Positions 27,620 to 36,405 of a stretch of DNA of 64,000 bases are shown here, piece by piece. The notes under the pieces were generated by a model, which saw nothing but the letters and a program-made list of their open reading frames with translations, made no database searches and was not told the DNA's origin. The position numbers and the translations under genes are program-made. Source of the stretch: an uncultured Bacteroidales bacterium (GTDB taxonomy: Bacteria; Bacteroidota; Bacteroidia; Bacteroidales; F082); NCBI GenBank assembly GCA_905234765.1, contig CAJOIF010000010.1:1-64000 (forward strand). Reading direction: 5' to 3'. The stretch's first letter is position 1. Each line of letters starts with the position of its first letter.

Positions 27620-28225
27620 TTATCCGACAGGACCATCTGTAAGTTCTTTAAGTCCCTTATAACCAAAGATCCTATTAGTCCGCTTCGGCACTCGTTTGAT
27701 ATAAAAACGTTCTTCCTCCTGCACAAATTTGATATGCAGCGAATCGCCTTTCGGGAAGCACTCCAACGCCTTGAGACGCTTAAAACCATTCATCTGATAT
27801 GAAAAATCGGATGTCTTCACAAAAGTCATATTGCTGCTTCCTTTCAGTATACTCGTATTGAAGCCGTCAAAATAATTCCTATTGCCCCACTTGCCCTCAA
27901 ACTGTTTGGGGTCTTTCAAATCGTGGGCTATCACCTGAAACACCTTATCTGTCTTCGGCTTGATCTCCAGTACTTTCTGAAGCACCACATCCTTGTCTCT
28001 GCGCACCTCCAAATACATCCATTGGAAACGGTTGTCAGGTGTCTCCCATATGGGAGTGAAATGTACCGTCGCGACCAACGAATCATCCTGGTTAATCACC
28101 TTGTAATCGCCTTCCATCGTGCGGTAGAACTGCTTGGCATCTTCTTCCGTGAATTTGGGAGCTTTTTGCGCAAAGCCATTGAATGCCAAAAGCATAGCGG
28201 CTAAAATGAGGACGAATCTTTTCAT
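27620..28225 (-). CDS. CpcT/CpeT-like secreted protein
   Basis: A 201-residue protein with a signal peptide (FNGFAQ near residue 20). The mature part resembles the CpcT/CpeT fold: MEGDYKV, VHFTPIWETPDNRFQWMYLEV, then QKVLEI and DSLHIKFVQEEERFYIKRV. In cyanobacteria this fold attaches bilins to phycobiliproteins. Bacteroidota have no phycobilins, so the family name describes the fold only; a small-ligand or lipid-binding role is more likely. Assignment is moderate because it rests on motif spacing. Confidence 0.55.
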   Translation of the reverse strand: MKRFVLILAAMLLAFNGFAQKAPKFTEEDAKQFYRTMEGDYKVINQDDSLVATVHFTPIWETPDNRFQWMYLEVRRDKDVVLQKVLEIKPKTDKVFQVIAHDLKDPKQFEGKWGNRNYFDGFNTSILKGSSNMTFVKTSDFSYQMNGFKRLKALECFPKGDSLHIKFVQEEERFYIKRVPKRTNRIFGYKGLKELTDGPVG

Positions 28226-28254
28226 CTTTGTCTTTTTTAATCAATTTGAGGTTA

Positions 28255-28262
28255 CAAAAATA
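28255..28262 (-). promoter_or_regulatory. -7 promoter element
   Basis: TATTTTTG on the minus strand, 29 nt upstream of the ATG at 28225. Confidence 0.5.
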
Positions 28263-28291
28263 GTCTTTTTTTTATTGGCATGGAAAAATAA

Positions 28292-29122
28292 TCAAAACGC
28301 AAACTCATATCCTGCACCTATCCAACCTCGGAAGCCTGTCTCCTTGGTGTAGGTCTTCAGTTTGGTGCCTTCTGCGTTGGCATCCACTACTTTATCCATA
28401 AGATAATCCCCTAAGAAGTAGAAATTCAGCGTATTGTGCTTGTCCAACTTGACATCCACACCAAGCGAACCACGCAAACGGTTGATATAACCGCCTTTGA
28501 AACCTGTCAAGAACCAACCTGCCTCCCCCTCTTCGGAATAGTCGTCCAAGGTGGCATAAACAGAGCCATCATAGGCGGCCTCAATGACAGGAGCGTTCAA
28601 ATAGTTGCGCACTTCAAAACAGGCATACGGCTGCACCTTGCCGAAACCTTTGTATTGTGCCTTTATACGGCTTTTCAGTGTCAGGGCGTACTGCGGATTC
28701 TGATACACATTGAAGTCGCCCGTGCGCCGCGTCACTTGGAAGCGTTCCTTCAGCGAAAGGTTCCAATTGCCAAGATGCAGGGTTCCCATAGCATCAGCCA
28801 TGAATCTATGGCGCGGATTCTTGAACGATTCCGAATTGGCACCATAGCCATTGATAAGGGCATAACCTAACCCAATCTTAATGTTCGGATGCACCTTGTA
28901 ATTGATTCCGACTGTGGTTTGAAGGCGGTCGAAACTACCGAAATTATTATCAAAACGCGCCTCTTCCTCAAGGGAGACATGCAAGCCCTTGACGATTTTC
29001 TTGTCAAGGCTCAGCGACATGCGTCCACCCAATTCAGGGTCAAGGGCGACATCGGTTTGCGGAAACGCCCAAAATGGGAAAAACAGTCCAAATATCAATA
29101 TGACAAATTGTTTTCTCAGCAT
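28292..29122 (-). CDS. DUF2490 outer-membrane barrel protein
   Basis: A 276-residue protein with a signal peptide ending AFPQ near residue 22. The DUF2490 pattern is visible: SLDKKIVKGLHVSLEEEARFDNNFGSFDRLQTTVGINYKVHPNIKIGLGY-type alternating strands, then PRHRFMADAM and LSLKERFQVT, ending in an aromatic strand (GAGYEFAF). Members are predicted outer-membrane barrels of unknown function. It follows the carbohydrate-binding lipoprotein gene by 36 nt, so co-transcription is likely. Confidence 0.75.
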   Translation of the reverse strand: MLRKQFVILIFGLFFPFWAFPQTDVALDPELGGRMSLSLDKKIVKGLHVSLEEEARFDNNFGSFDRLQTTVGINYKVHPNIKIGLGYALINGYGANSESFKNPRHRFMADAMGTLHLGNWNLSLKERFQVTRRTGDFNVYQNPQYALTLKSRIKAQYKGFGKVQPYACFEVRNYLNAPVIEAAYDGSVYATLDDYSEEGEAGWFLTGFKGGYINRLRGSLGVDVKLDKHNTLNFYFLGDYLMDKVVDANAEGTKLKTYTKETGFRGWIGAGYEFAF

Positions 29123-29158
29123 AACTCTAACTATAAACTATTAACTATCAACTCCTAA

Positions 29159-30739
29159 TTAATTCGGCCCATGGCCACCGCCACCTGATCCACCACCGCC
29201 TGGACCGCCACCGCCCGTGTAGGAAGACAAGGTCACGGAAGAACCGCCACTGATGGAAGCATCGGTATACAACATCTCCTCACAATGGCTCGTACCGCCG
29301 TTTACCGTCACATTGGACAATAAGCTCGGGGTGGAAACACCTGAAACCACCAACGCGGTGCCACCGCTTGAAGGCGTTAAGAAAGCGTATGTCGTCGAGC
29401 CGATGGTCATAGAGTACCATGTGTTTCTTGACCATGAAGAAGCTGAATAACAACTCTGTTCCCAATTGTCGCTGGTGTTATTCTCCAGTCCACCGATAGC
29501 AATAATGGTACCTCCCGTGATATAAAGGGATTTCCCCTGCTCCGTGTTGGCATCAATGGCCACTTCAGGCGAACTGGCGCCAATGGCATACACCACGCCT
29601 CCTTTGATGTAACAGTCGCCATTGGCATCGAGTCCATCGTTGCCTTGGCTGTAGGCGCAAACCAACCCACCAGAGACAGTGAGGTTGCCACCCGAATTGA
29701 TGGCGTCGTCCGACTGGGAATGACTATACACCTCACCGCCCGAAACGGAAAGGATTCCTTTGGCTTCAATACCCTCATGAGTGGTGCAGTTCACCACGAC
29801 TTTGCCACCCTTGAAAATCAAGTTGCCGTCGCACTTGATGCCCTTGGACGAAACGCCGTTGGAACTGCTATTGCCGCCACCGCCTGGGGGAAAGCCTCCA
29901 CCGCTACCACCGCTGGAACCGAAATTGCTTCCTGTGACGGTTACATTGACGACACCACCATAGAAGTAGCCGCCGCCGTCGCTACTGATGCCTTTGCCGC
30001 CCGTCCCTGTGCTAGTGAGGCTCAACGTACCCTCCGTCATCTTGAAGTAGTCTTTGCCTTTGATGCAGGCAGGCTTCAAAGTGTCGCTGCCACTGACTGC
30101 CGCAGCGCTTGTCATATTGACCGTCACGATGCCTCCAAGAAAATGTACATAGTCGTCGGAAACGATGCCCGACTTGCCCATTGCCATTACGGTAAGACTG
30201 CCTTCGCCGCTGAAAATGAACTGACCTTCGCCAAACATTACACCCTTTTCGTCTTCAATAGAGGGTGTATCGGTGTAGGAAGCGCCGTCGGCAAGACTGT
30301 TCTCGCCGTTCAAGACGATGAAAGTGCGTTTGCCCTTACTAGGTTCAGCTTGCGATCCTTGCACGTTGATGGCTGCGCCATTCGGGTTGGCAATATTCGC
30401 GCCATCAAGTGTAATGCCTTGTTTTTTCGCGCTATACAATTTGAAAAAACCATCGTTTGTGGTTCCCGAGAGCTCATACATCACATGTTCATCGCCCGTA
30501 TAGACAATGGTCACGTCGTTGTCGTTGACGGTCACCTTGAAATCATCGTTTGTTCCAGTGACGGCAGCGTTTTCAGAAGTGGAGAACGTCACGCCGACCG
30601 TTTGCATAAACACGGTATTGGCGATGAAGTCTTCGGGGTCATCAGGCTCAATCGGATCAATGGTGACGATATTGTCTTTAGAGCATCCCAGCAGAAAAAG
30701 CCACAAGACCATGAATAAAAGATTCAATAAACGTTGCAT
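29159..30739 (-). CDS. Lipoprotein with carbohydrate-binding-type right-handed beta-helix
   Basis: A 526-residue lipoprotein (lipobox Cys19). The body is made of short repeated strands of the type GGxVxVxxxxxxGIxxxG (GEGQFIFSGEGSLTVMA, YFYGGVVNVTVTG, NLIFKGGKVVVNC, LSVSGGEVYSHSQ). This predicts a beta-helix as in the carbohydrate-binding domain-containing proteins of Bacteroidota. Around residues 275-290 and at the C-terminus there are glycine-rich tracts; the tail is nearly pure glycine with a few Ser, Pro and His. Ligand unknown. It is followed in the same direction by the DUF2490 barrel. Confidence 0.75.
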   Translation of the reverse strand: MQRLLNLLFMVLWLFLLGCSKDNIVTIDPIEPDDPEDFIANTVFMQTVGVTFSTSENAAVTGTNDDFKVTVNDNDVTIVYTGDEHVMYELSGTTNDGFFKLYSAKKQGITLDGANIANPNGAAINVQGSQAEPSKGKRTFIVLNGENSLADGASYTDTPSIEDEKGVMFGEGQFIFSGEGSLTVMAMGKSGIVSDDYVHFLGGIVTVNMTSAAAVSGSDTLKPACIKGKDYFKMTEGTLSLTSTGTGGKGISSDGGGYFYGGVVNVTVTGSNFGSSGGSGGGFPPGGGGNSSSNGVSSKGIKCDGNLIFKGGKVVVNCTTHEGIEAKGILSVSGGEVYSHSQSDDAINSGGNLTVSGGLVCAYSQGNDGLDANGDCYIKGGVVYAIGASSPEVAIDANTEQGKSLYITGGTIIAIGGLENNTSDNWEQSCYSASSWSRNTWYSMTIGSTTYAFLTPSSGGTALVVSGVSTPSLLSNVTVNGGTSHCEEMLYTDASISGGSSVTLSSYTGGGGPGGGGSGGGGHGPN

Positions 30740-30840
30740 ATGTAAAACCGTAAAATGTAATAGAATAACTACGAATTTTTGTGTTTTATTGTTTGTTTTG
30801 AAGAAGATAGTTATGTCTGATACTGATGATCTTCGTTAGT

Positions 30841-31659
30841 TCAATGCTTCACTTTCTTTCCTCCCATCCGCAGTCGGATGGCCGTCACCACCTTCTTGGT
30901 ATAGAGCGGGAAATCGTTTTTCATAATCCAATCGTAATATGGCGGCTCCATGCGGAAGACATCCTCTACCCTTTTGCCCTTGTGCTTGCCGAACATGAAC
31001 ACCTCCTTGCCCTCCTCGTCGAAGATGATTTGTCCAGAGAGGTCGGCATTTTTGTGATGGGCGGAGAAATCGGCCAATTGTTTCATATCGTTAGTCGGAC
31101 CTTGCGAACGATTACCTTTACCATCCTCATAATCAACACCTTCATAATGATCCAACATGGCGCGTAATACATCGTAGGTAGCTTTGGTGTCGGCCATGGC
31201 ACCGTGCGCACCTTCCAACTCGGCGTGGCAGAAAAAGCGGTAAGCACCTTTCAACGTGCGCGGTTCCATCTTCATGTAGATATTCATCACGTCGATGAAG
31301 CTGCGGTCCTTAAGATCGAAGTCGTAATCCACACGCAGGAACTCCTCGACCAGAATAGGGAGGTCAAACTTCAGGATGTTGTAGCCTGCAAGGTCGGCAT
31401 TGCCAATGAACAGTGCTATCTCCTTGGCCTTGTCGCGGAAAGTCGGCTTGTCGGCCACCATTTCGTTGGTGTAGCCATGCACTGAAGTGGATTCGGCAGA
31501 AATCGGCATCTCGGGATTGAGGAGCCAAACACGCTGCTCCTCATCACCGTTTACGTTGATTTTCAATACGCTTATCTCCACGATACGGTCGTGTGAGGTA
31601 TTGAGACCCGTCGTCTCAAGATCGAAAAAGGCGATGGGGCGTTTCAGATTCAGTTCCAT
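30841..31659 (-). CDS. DnaQ-like 3'-5' exonuclease
   Basis: A 272-residue exonuclease of the DEDDh (DnaQ, DNA polymerase III epsilon) family. Exo I motif is FFDLETTGLN (Asp and Glu metal ligands), Exo II AGYNILKFDLPIL, and Exo III HGAMADTKAT with the His-Ala spacing expected for DEDDh enzymes. An extra C-terminal part (about 185-272) with FMFGKHKGKRVEDVF is often seen in Bacteroidota versions. The frame is open further upstream, but the ATG at 31659 begins at the conserved MELNLKRPIAFFDLE and lies 21 nt below a -7 element. Confidence 0.9.
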   Translation of the reverse strand: MELNLKRPIAFFDLETTGLNTSHDRIVEISVLKINVNGDEEQRVWLLNPEMPISAESTSVHGYTNEMVADKPTFRDKAKEIALFIGNADLAGYNILKFDLPILVEEFLRVDYDFDLKDRSFIDVMNIYMKMEPRTLKGAYRFFCHAELEGAHGAMADTKATYDVLRAMLDHYEGVDYEDGKGNRSQGPTNDMKQLADFSAHHKNADLSGQIIFDEEGKEVFMFGKHKGKRVEDVFRMEPPYYDWIMKNDFPLYTKKVVTAIRLRMGGKKVKH

Positions 31660-31680
31660 AGTGATTTGTGATTTTGACGG

Positions 31681-31688
31681 CAAAAATA
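31681..31688 (-). promoter_or_regulatory. -7 promoter element of the exonuclease gene
   Basis: TATTTTTG on the minus strand, 21 nt upstream of the ATG at 31659. Confidence 0.55.
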
Positions 31689-31721
31689 ACACATAAAAGG
31701 CTCCGATATTTATTTTTTTCC

Positions 31722-31729
31722 TACTTTTG
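31722..31729 (+). promoter_or_regulatory. -7 promoter element of the DUF3276 gene
   Basis: TACTTTTG followed by CCCC, 54 nt upstream of the ATG at 31784, divergent from the exonuclease promoter. Confidence 0.55.
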
Positions 31730-31783
31730 CCCCACTTTTCAAACAACAAAGAACTAGAATTAGACATCAAATTATTGAAAGAC

Positions 31784-32158
31784 ATGATGGAAGAAAAAGA
31801 AATGAACGGCAACGGAGGTTTCTCAAAGGCCGTGAAAGCAGGAAAGAGGACGTATTTTTTCGACGTCAAGGCTACGAAAAATGACGAAAAGTACATCACC
31901 ATAACCGAGAGCAAGCGCCGTTTCGACGAAAACGCCAACCAGTTCTTCTACGAGAAGCACAAGATTTTCCTCTACAAAGAAGACTTTGAGAAAGTGGCCA
32001 AAGGCCTTAACGATGCCATCAACTTCGTGGAAACAGGCGAACTGCCTGCCGATTATTACGACGAGCCGGCTCCGCGCCACTATGAAGACCATGAGGAGGA
32101 ACCTGCAAGTGGTATCGACAGTGCCATCGACAAATGGTTTGACAGCCTCGACAAGTAA
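31784..32158 (+). CDS. DUF3276 (PUR-alpha-like) nucleic-acid-binding protein
   Basis: A 124-residue protein with the DUF3276 core SKAVKAGKRTYFFDVKATKNDEKYITITESKR followed by FEKHKIFLYKEDFEKV-type strands. The family is the bacterial version of eukaryotic PUR proteins, which bind single-stranded DNA and RNA. The C-terminal 35 residues are acidic. The ATG at 31784 (or 31787) is chosen because it follows the promoter. An upstream ATG in the same frame would place the -7 element almost on the start codon. A strong terminator ends the unit. Confidence 0.85.
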   Translation: MMEEKEMNGNGGFSKAVKAGKRTYFFDVKATKNDEKYITITESKRRFDENANQFFYEKHKIFLYKEDFEKVAKGLNDAINFVETGELPADYYDEPAPRHYEDHEEEPASGIDSAIDKWFDSLDK

Positions 32159-32180
32159 TTTCAACCCATTTACAAAACAC

Positions 32181-32210
32181 AAAAGGTCGCGCCTCGTCGC
32201 GGCCTTTTTT
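32181..32210 (+). terminator. Rho-independent terminator
   Basis: AAAAGGTCGCG pairs with CGCGGCCTTTT (one G-U pair) around a six-base loop and is followed by T residues. Confidence 0.88.
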
Positions 32211-32292
32211 CGTATGGAAAAAACTTATCAACAACAGGTCAAAATGTTGATAACTTTTGGATTCAAGCGGCAATATTTCGCGGCATTTAGCG

Positions 32293-32300
32293 TAATTTTG
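32293..32300 (+). promoter_or_regulatory. -7 promoter element of the parA unit
   Basis: TAATTTTG followed by CTGC, 21 nt upstream of the parA ATG. Confidence 0.6.
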
Positions 32301-32320
32301 CTGCGAAAAATTTTGAGAAA

Positions 32321-33103
32321 ATGGGCAAGACTATAGCAATAGCAAACCAAAAAGGCGGCGTGGGCAAAACCACCACCGCCATCAACCTCGCGGCCAGTTT
32401 AGCCGTACTCGAACACAAGACCCTCCTCATCGACGCCGACCCACAAGCCAACGCCACCTCGGGTGTCGGCATCGACCCGAAATCCGTGGAAACCAGCATC
32501 TACGAGTGCATCATCGACCATGTGGATCCGAAGACCGTCATCGTGGAAACGGAGACACCGCATCTCTTTCTGCTGCCCGCCCATATCGACTTGGTTGGCG
32601 CCGAAATCGAGATGATCAACCTGCCCGAACGCGAACAGATGATGAAGAAAGCACTGGCACCCATCAAAGACGACTACGACTTCATCATCATCGACTGCTC
32701 ACCGTCGTTGGGCCTGGTCACCGTCAACTCGCTCACCGCCTCCGACTCGGTCATCATCCCCGTGCAATGCGAGTATTTCGCTCTTGAAGGTCTTGGCAAA
32801 TTACTGAATACCATCAAGATAGTACAAACCCGCCTCAACCCCGACTTGGACATCGAAGGCATCCTGCTCACCATGTTCGACACACGTCTGCGCCTGTCAA
32901 AACAAGTCGTGGAAGAAGTGAAGATGCACTTCCAAGACATGGTGTTCAACACCATCATCAACCGCAACACGCGCCTCAGCGAGGCACCCAGTTTCGGCAA
33001 GACCATCATCATGCACGATGCCGGCAGCACGGGAGCCATCAACTACCTGAACCTCGCGCGCGAACTGCTTGAAAGAAACCATATATCCACCCATAACGCA
33101 TAG
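32321..33103 (+). CDS. parA: Chromosome partitioning ATPase ParA (Soj)
   Basis: ParA is the Walker-type ATPase that moves ParB-parS complexes during chromosome segregation. The 260-residue protein has the deviant Walker A KGGVGKTT (11-18), Walker A' DADPQANAT and Walker B FIIIDCSPSLG. No N-terminal helix-turn-helix extension is present, as in chromosomal Soj proteins. parB follows 5 nt after the stop. The block with DUF5683 and dapB is conserved on Bacteroidota chromosomes. Confidence 0.95.
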   Translation: MGKTIAIANQKGGVGKTTTAINLAASLAVLEHKTLLIDADPQANATSGVGIDPKSVETSIYECIIDHVDPKTVIVETETPHLFLLPAHIDLVGAEIEMINLPEREQMMKKALAPIKDDYDFIIIDCSPSLGLVTVNSLTASDSVIIPVQCEYFALEGLGKLLNTIKIVQTRLNPDLDIEGILLTMFDTRLRLSKQVVEEVKMHFQDMVFNTIINRNTRLSEAPSFGKTIIMHDAGSTGAINYLNLARELLERNHISTHNA

Positions 33104-33108
33104 ACGAC

Positions 33109-33996
33109 ATGCCTGACAAGAGAAAAGCCATGGGCAAAGGACTCGATGCCATCCTTGGTAGCCCCGAAACCGACATCACCAGCAAAGACATCAGTGGCAA
33201 CTACGTGGCCGGTGCCATTGCCGAAATTGATATAGACCTCATCGAGACCAACCCCTTCCAGCCGAGAACCGACTTCGACGAGACCGCCTTGCGCGAACTA
33301 TCGCAGTCCATCAAGGAACAAGGTGTGATTCAACCCGTTACGGTGCGCAAACTCGGCTACAACCGCTACCAGCTCATCTCGGGTGAACGCCGTTGGCGGG
33401 CCTCAAAAATGGCTGGACTGAATAAGATTCCCGCCTTCATCCGCATGGCCAACGACGAGCAGATGCTGGAACTTGCCCTCATCGAGAACATCCACCGCGA
33501 GAACCTCAACGCCATCGAAGTAGCCATCTCCTACCAACGTCTCATCGACGAATGCGGCATGACCCAGGAAGAAGTCAGCGAGAAAGTGGGCAAAAGCCGT
33601 AGTGCCGTGGCCAATTTCCTCAGGCTTCTCAAACTTCCCGCAGAGGTACAAATTGCCATCCGCGACGGCCATATCAGCATGGGTCACGCCCGTGCGCTCA
33701 TCAACATCAATGACAAGGAAGAACAGTTGAAGCTGCTCCAGCAAATCATCATGGATGAGATGAACGTGCGCCAGACTGAGGAGATGGCCGACAAAGCCAA
33801 AAACCACGGCTCAAAAGAGAAAAAACAGACCAATTTCCTGCCTGAACACTTCAAAAGCAAAATCAAGACACTGTCGCAAACCCTGAACACCAAGGTAAAA
33901 GTGAAGCGCAACCTGAAAGGACAAGGGAGTGTCGTCATCGACTTCAAGGACGAGGCTGAGTTTGACCGCATCATGGAATTGTTCAGCCATAAATAA
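33109..33996 (+). CDS. parB: Chromosome partitioning protein ParB (Spo0J)
   Basis: ParB binds parS sites and spreads on DNA using CTP. The 295-residue protein contains the ParB/Srx nuclease-like domain with IETNPFQPRTDFDE and the CTP-binding SGERRWRASKMAG box, and ENIHRENLNAIEVA. A helix-turn-helix region (MTQEEVSEKVGKSRSAVANFLRLL) and a C-terminal dimerisation domain follow. Co-transcribed with parA (5-nt gap). No parS-like palindrome was noticed in the window. Confidence 0.95.
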   Translation: MPDKRKAMGKGLDAILGSPETDITSKDISGNYVAGAIAEIDIDLIETNPFQPRTDFDETALRELSQSIKEQGVIQPVTVRKLGYNRYQLISGERRWRASKMAGLNKIPAFIRMANDEQMLELALIENIHRENLNAIEVAISYQRLIDECGMTQEEVSEKVGKSRSAVANFLRLLKLPAEVQIAIRDGHISMGHARALININDKEEQLKLLQQIIMDEMNVRQTEEMADKAKNHGSKEKKQTNFLPEHFKSKIKTLSQTLNTKVKVKRNLKGQGSVVIDFKDEAEFDRIMELFSHK

Positions 33997-34001
33997 GCAC
34001 C

Positions 34002-34670
34002 ATGTCGCGCCGTTTTTTCCTGCTCTTCGGATTGATTGTATTGCTTGGCTTTCAAAAGATTGAAGCCCAAGTCATCAGCGTTGATACGGTGAGTGCCACT
34101 ACCATTACGGCCGACACACTCATTCAAGAAAAAACGGTCAAAAAGACCAAGAAAGCACAACAGGCCAAGAAAGCACAGCCTTCCAAAAACAAAAAAGCGC
34201 ACAGCCCCAAGAAAGCCACCATCATGTCGGCTTGCCTGCCTGGATTGGGGCAGATTTACAACCGAAAATGGTGGAAAGTGCCTATTGTCTATGCCGGTTT
34301 GGGCGGTTTGGGTTATCTTTCTTACAGCAATTATTCCAGTTACAAACTTTATTTGGATGCTTATCGTTACAGCACCAACGACTTCCCCGAAGCCGGTCCG
34401 CAGGCTGTTGAGCTATCCCAACGCTATACCAGCGAACAATTGCAGACCTATAAGGAATCGTATCGCCATGATTTTGAGTTATATACAATACTTCTCACAG
34501 CATGGTACGGCCTCAACATCATTGACGCCTGCGTGGACGGGCACCTCTATTCCTACGACATCAGCGACGACCTCAGTTTCAGCATCGACCCGTATCTGAA
34601 GCCTATGGAAACGCCCGTGCCTATACCGCAATACGCCCAAGTCGGGCTGTCATTCAAACTGAATTTCTAA
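34002..34670 (+). CDS. DUF5683 membrane protein
   Basis: A 222-residue protein with a signal peptide ending IEAQ (near residue 25), a lysine/alanine-rich linker (about 48-70) and a DUF5683 domain. The domain begins with ATIMSACLPGLGQIYNRKWWKVPIVYAGLGGLGYL, a glycine-rich membrane-associated segment. The gene is nearly always found between parB and dapB in Bacteroidales. Its role is unknown. Spacing is 5 nt to parB and 2 nt to dapB. Confidence 0.85.
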   Translation: MSRRFFLLFGLIVLLGFQKIEAQVISVDTVSATTITADTLIQEKTVKKTKKAQQAKKAQPSKNKKAHSPKKATIMSACLPGLGQIYNRKWWKVPIVYAGLGGLGYLSYSNYSSYKLYLDAYRYSTNDFPEAGPQAVELSQRYTSEQLQTYKESYRHDFELYTILLTAWYGLNIIDACVDGHLYSYDISDDLSFSIDPYLKPMETPVPIPQYAQVGLSFKLNF

Positions 34671-34672
34671 TC

Positions 34673-35392
34673 ATGAAAATAGCCATCATAGGATACGGAA
34701 AGATGGGCCATGAGGTGGAGAAAGCCGCCCTCGCCCGCCAACATGAAATCGTCGTCACCATCGACAACGCGCAAGAATGGGAAGAACGCATCAATCTTTT
34801 GAGACAAGCTGATATCGCCATCGAGTTCAGCCAACCCGACCAAGTAGTAGCCAATATCAACCGCTGCTTCGACCTGCATCTGCCCGTCGTGGTGGGTACC
34901 ACAGCCTGGCAGGATCATTTCGGGGAGATCAAGGCGCGTTGTTTGGCAGAAGGCCAGAGCCTTTTCACCGCACCCAACTTCAGCATCGGGATGAACATCA
35001 TGTTCTTGCTCAACAAGCAGTTGGCGAGGTTCGCGGAACAATATGGTTACCAACTCTCTATGGCTGAGACGCACCACATCCACAAACTCGACAAGCCCAG
35101 CGGTACAGCAGTGAAACTTGCCAACGACATCCTATCCGTCGACCACGACTACGACCGTTGGAGCATTGACGCGCCCGATGAGCACACCTTATATATTAAT
35201 GTGAAGCGCGAAGGCGAGGTTTTTGGCATCCACAGCGTCGAGGCCTTATCGTCCGCCGACCGCATCACCCTCACCCATGAGGCTTTCAACCGACAGGGAC
35301 TGGCTGCCGGTGCCCTTGCTGCTGCTGAGTTTTTGATTGGAAAAACAGGTGTGTTTGGAATGGAGGATTTGTTTGGAGTTATTTCTTGTTAA
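34673..35392 (+). CDS. dapB: 4-hydroxy-tetrahydrodipicolinate reductase
   Basis: DapB reduces 4-hydroxy-tetrahydrodipicolinate in lysine and diaminopimelate synthesis. The 239-residue enzyme has an N-terminal nucleotide-binding motif GYGKMGHEV, the GTTAW motif and the catalytic signature ETHHIHKLDKPSGTA, with the His-His and the Lys of the active site. It is somewhat shorter than proteobacterial DapB, which is normal in Bacteroidota. Its 3' end overlaps the convergent LytTR gene by 14 nt. The lepB gene that often follows in this lineage is absent. Confidence 0.95.
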   Translation: MKIAIIGYGKMGHEVEKAALARQHEIVVTIDNAQEWEERINLLRQADIAIEFSQPDQVVANINRCFDLHLPVVVGTTAWQDHFGEIKARCLAEGQSLFTAPNFSIGMNIMFLLNKQLARFAEQYGYQLSMAETHHIHKLDKPSGTAVKLANDILSVDHDYDRWSIDAPDEHTLYINVKREGEVFGIHSVEALSSADRITLTHEAFNRQGLAAGALAAAEFLIGKTGVFGMEDLFGVISC

Positions 35393-36257
35393 ACGCCTCC
35401 AAAACCTTCGCCGAATAGGTTTTTGAAACCGGCACCGATTCCAATCCTTCACGCTCGAAGTCAACGACGAAGCCATCGGCCTCGTTATGCAGCACACTCA
35501 CCTTATTAATATTGACGATGTAAGAGCGGTGGCAACGCATCAAAGAACTGGAATCCACACAGTTGTCGGCAATGGTCTGCATCTTGCAACGCAGCATATA
35601 GCTCGCGATGGCACCACTGCGTTGGTAAAACACGTTGATATAATTATCCTCCGCCTTGATGTAATACAAGTTGTCTAATTTGACGGAGAGCTTCAGGTTG
35701 CCGTTGTTATCCATCAGATTGATAATCTCGGTATGCTCGGGCATCACCTCGTCATCCGACTCCACCGTGTCGCTCTTGGTGAGCATGAGGCGTTGTTGCG
35801 TGTCTTTCAGCAGGATAACCAGCACCGTAACGGTATAAGGCACTGCCAATGCGATGAAAGTGATAAGGACACTTTTTGCATAAAGATATCCGAAACTATG
35901 GTCGGTAGCCTGAATCTCAAAATAGGAAATCAGGGTGTGACACACCGCGATGATCATGATTTCGAGGAATAGCCACAGAAGATAAAGCCCAAAGGGGAAA
36001 TGCCGACTCTTTCGGACGACCCAGTTCATCAGCACACGGCTGAGGGCTAGAAACAGCATACCCGAACCCACAAAGGCTGCCGTGATGAAGAAATAGCTGC
36101 TTTTCCCCACTTGGAACCAAGCCGTTTCCGAGAAGGGGACGTAGGCCGTCAGGAACACCAAAGCGAACAGCGACGAGATGATAACAACAAGCATTTGGCT
36201 GACAGGTTCTGTCAGACACTCAGGCGTTTGTGTTATCAGTCGCTTTGGAAATCGCAT
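35379..36257 (-). CDS. Membrane-bound LytTR DNA-binding regulator
   Basis: The 292-residue protein has four hydrophobic segments in the first 150 residues and a C-terminal LytTR domain (about 195-290) with YYIKAEDNYINVFY, MLRCKMQTIADN and FMRCHRSYIVN-type motifs (here LMRCHRSYIVNINKV). LytTR domains bind DNA directly. Fusion to membrane helices without a receiver domain suggests a one-component sensor. Promoter at 36281. Target genes cannot be told from the sequence. Confidence 0.85.
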   Translation of the reverse strand: MRFPKRLITQTPECLTEPVSQMLVVIISSLFALVFLTAYVPFSETAWFQVGKSSYFFITAAFVGSGMLFLALSRVLMNWVVRKSRHFPFGLYLLWLFLEIMIIAVCHTLISYFEIQATDHSFGYLYAKSVLITFIALAVPYTVTVLVILLKDTQQRLMLTKSDTVESDDEVMPEHTEIINLMDNNGNLKLSVKLDNLYYIKAEDNYINVFYQRSGAIASYMLRCKMQTIADNCVDSSSLMRCHRSYIVNINKVSVLHNEADGFVVDFEREGLESVPVSKTYSAKVLEAFNKK

Positions 36258-36280
36258 AGTTGTTTTGTTGAAATTCGCGG

Positions 36281-36288
36281 CAAAAATA
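36281..36288 (-). promoter_or_regulatory. -7 promoter element of the LytTR gene
   Basis: TATTTTTG on the minus strand, 23 nt upstream of the ATG at 36257. Confidence 0.55.
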
Positions 36289-36302
36289 GTAAAAAGTTTT
36301 GA

Positions 36303-36405
36303 TTTTAAGGCATGTCATACCGAACGAAGCAGCCTATAGATACACTCCCTCATTCGTCGGTCGGTATGACATAGGCTGCGCAGTGAGTGCATCTATGCCT
36401 TAAAA
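36303..36405. repeat. GTCATACCGA-family palindromic element
   Basis: An 11-bp perfect outer inverted repeat (TTTTAAGGCAT at 36303-36313, ATGCCTTAAAA at 36395-36405) encloses an inner pair CATGTCATACCGA (36311-36323) and TCGGTATGACAT (36361-36372). It also contains GCAGCC/GGCTGC and CACTC/GAGTG pairs. The right end covers the recX stop codon. It shares its core with the copies at 25313 and 47051. Confidence 0.8.

Noticed and set aside
27620..28225. Bilin attachment by the CpcT/CpeT-like protein.
   Set aside because: The protein is secreted and there are no phycobiliprotein or bilin genes; only the fold resemblance is kept.
32293..33996. parAB as a plasmid partition locus or a marker of an adjacent replication origin.
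   Set aside because: The DUF5683-dapB context is chromosomal, and no DnaA-box cluster or dnaA gene was seen.
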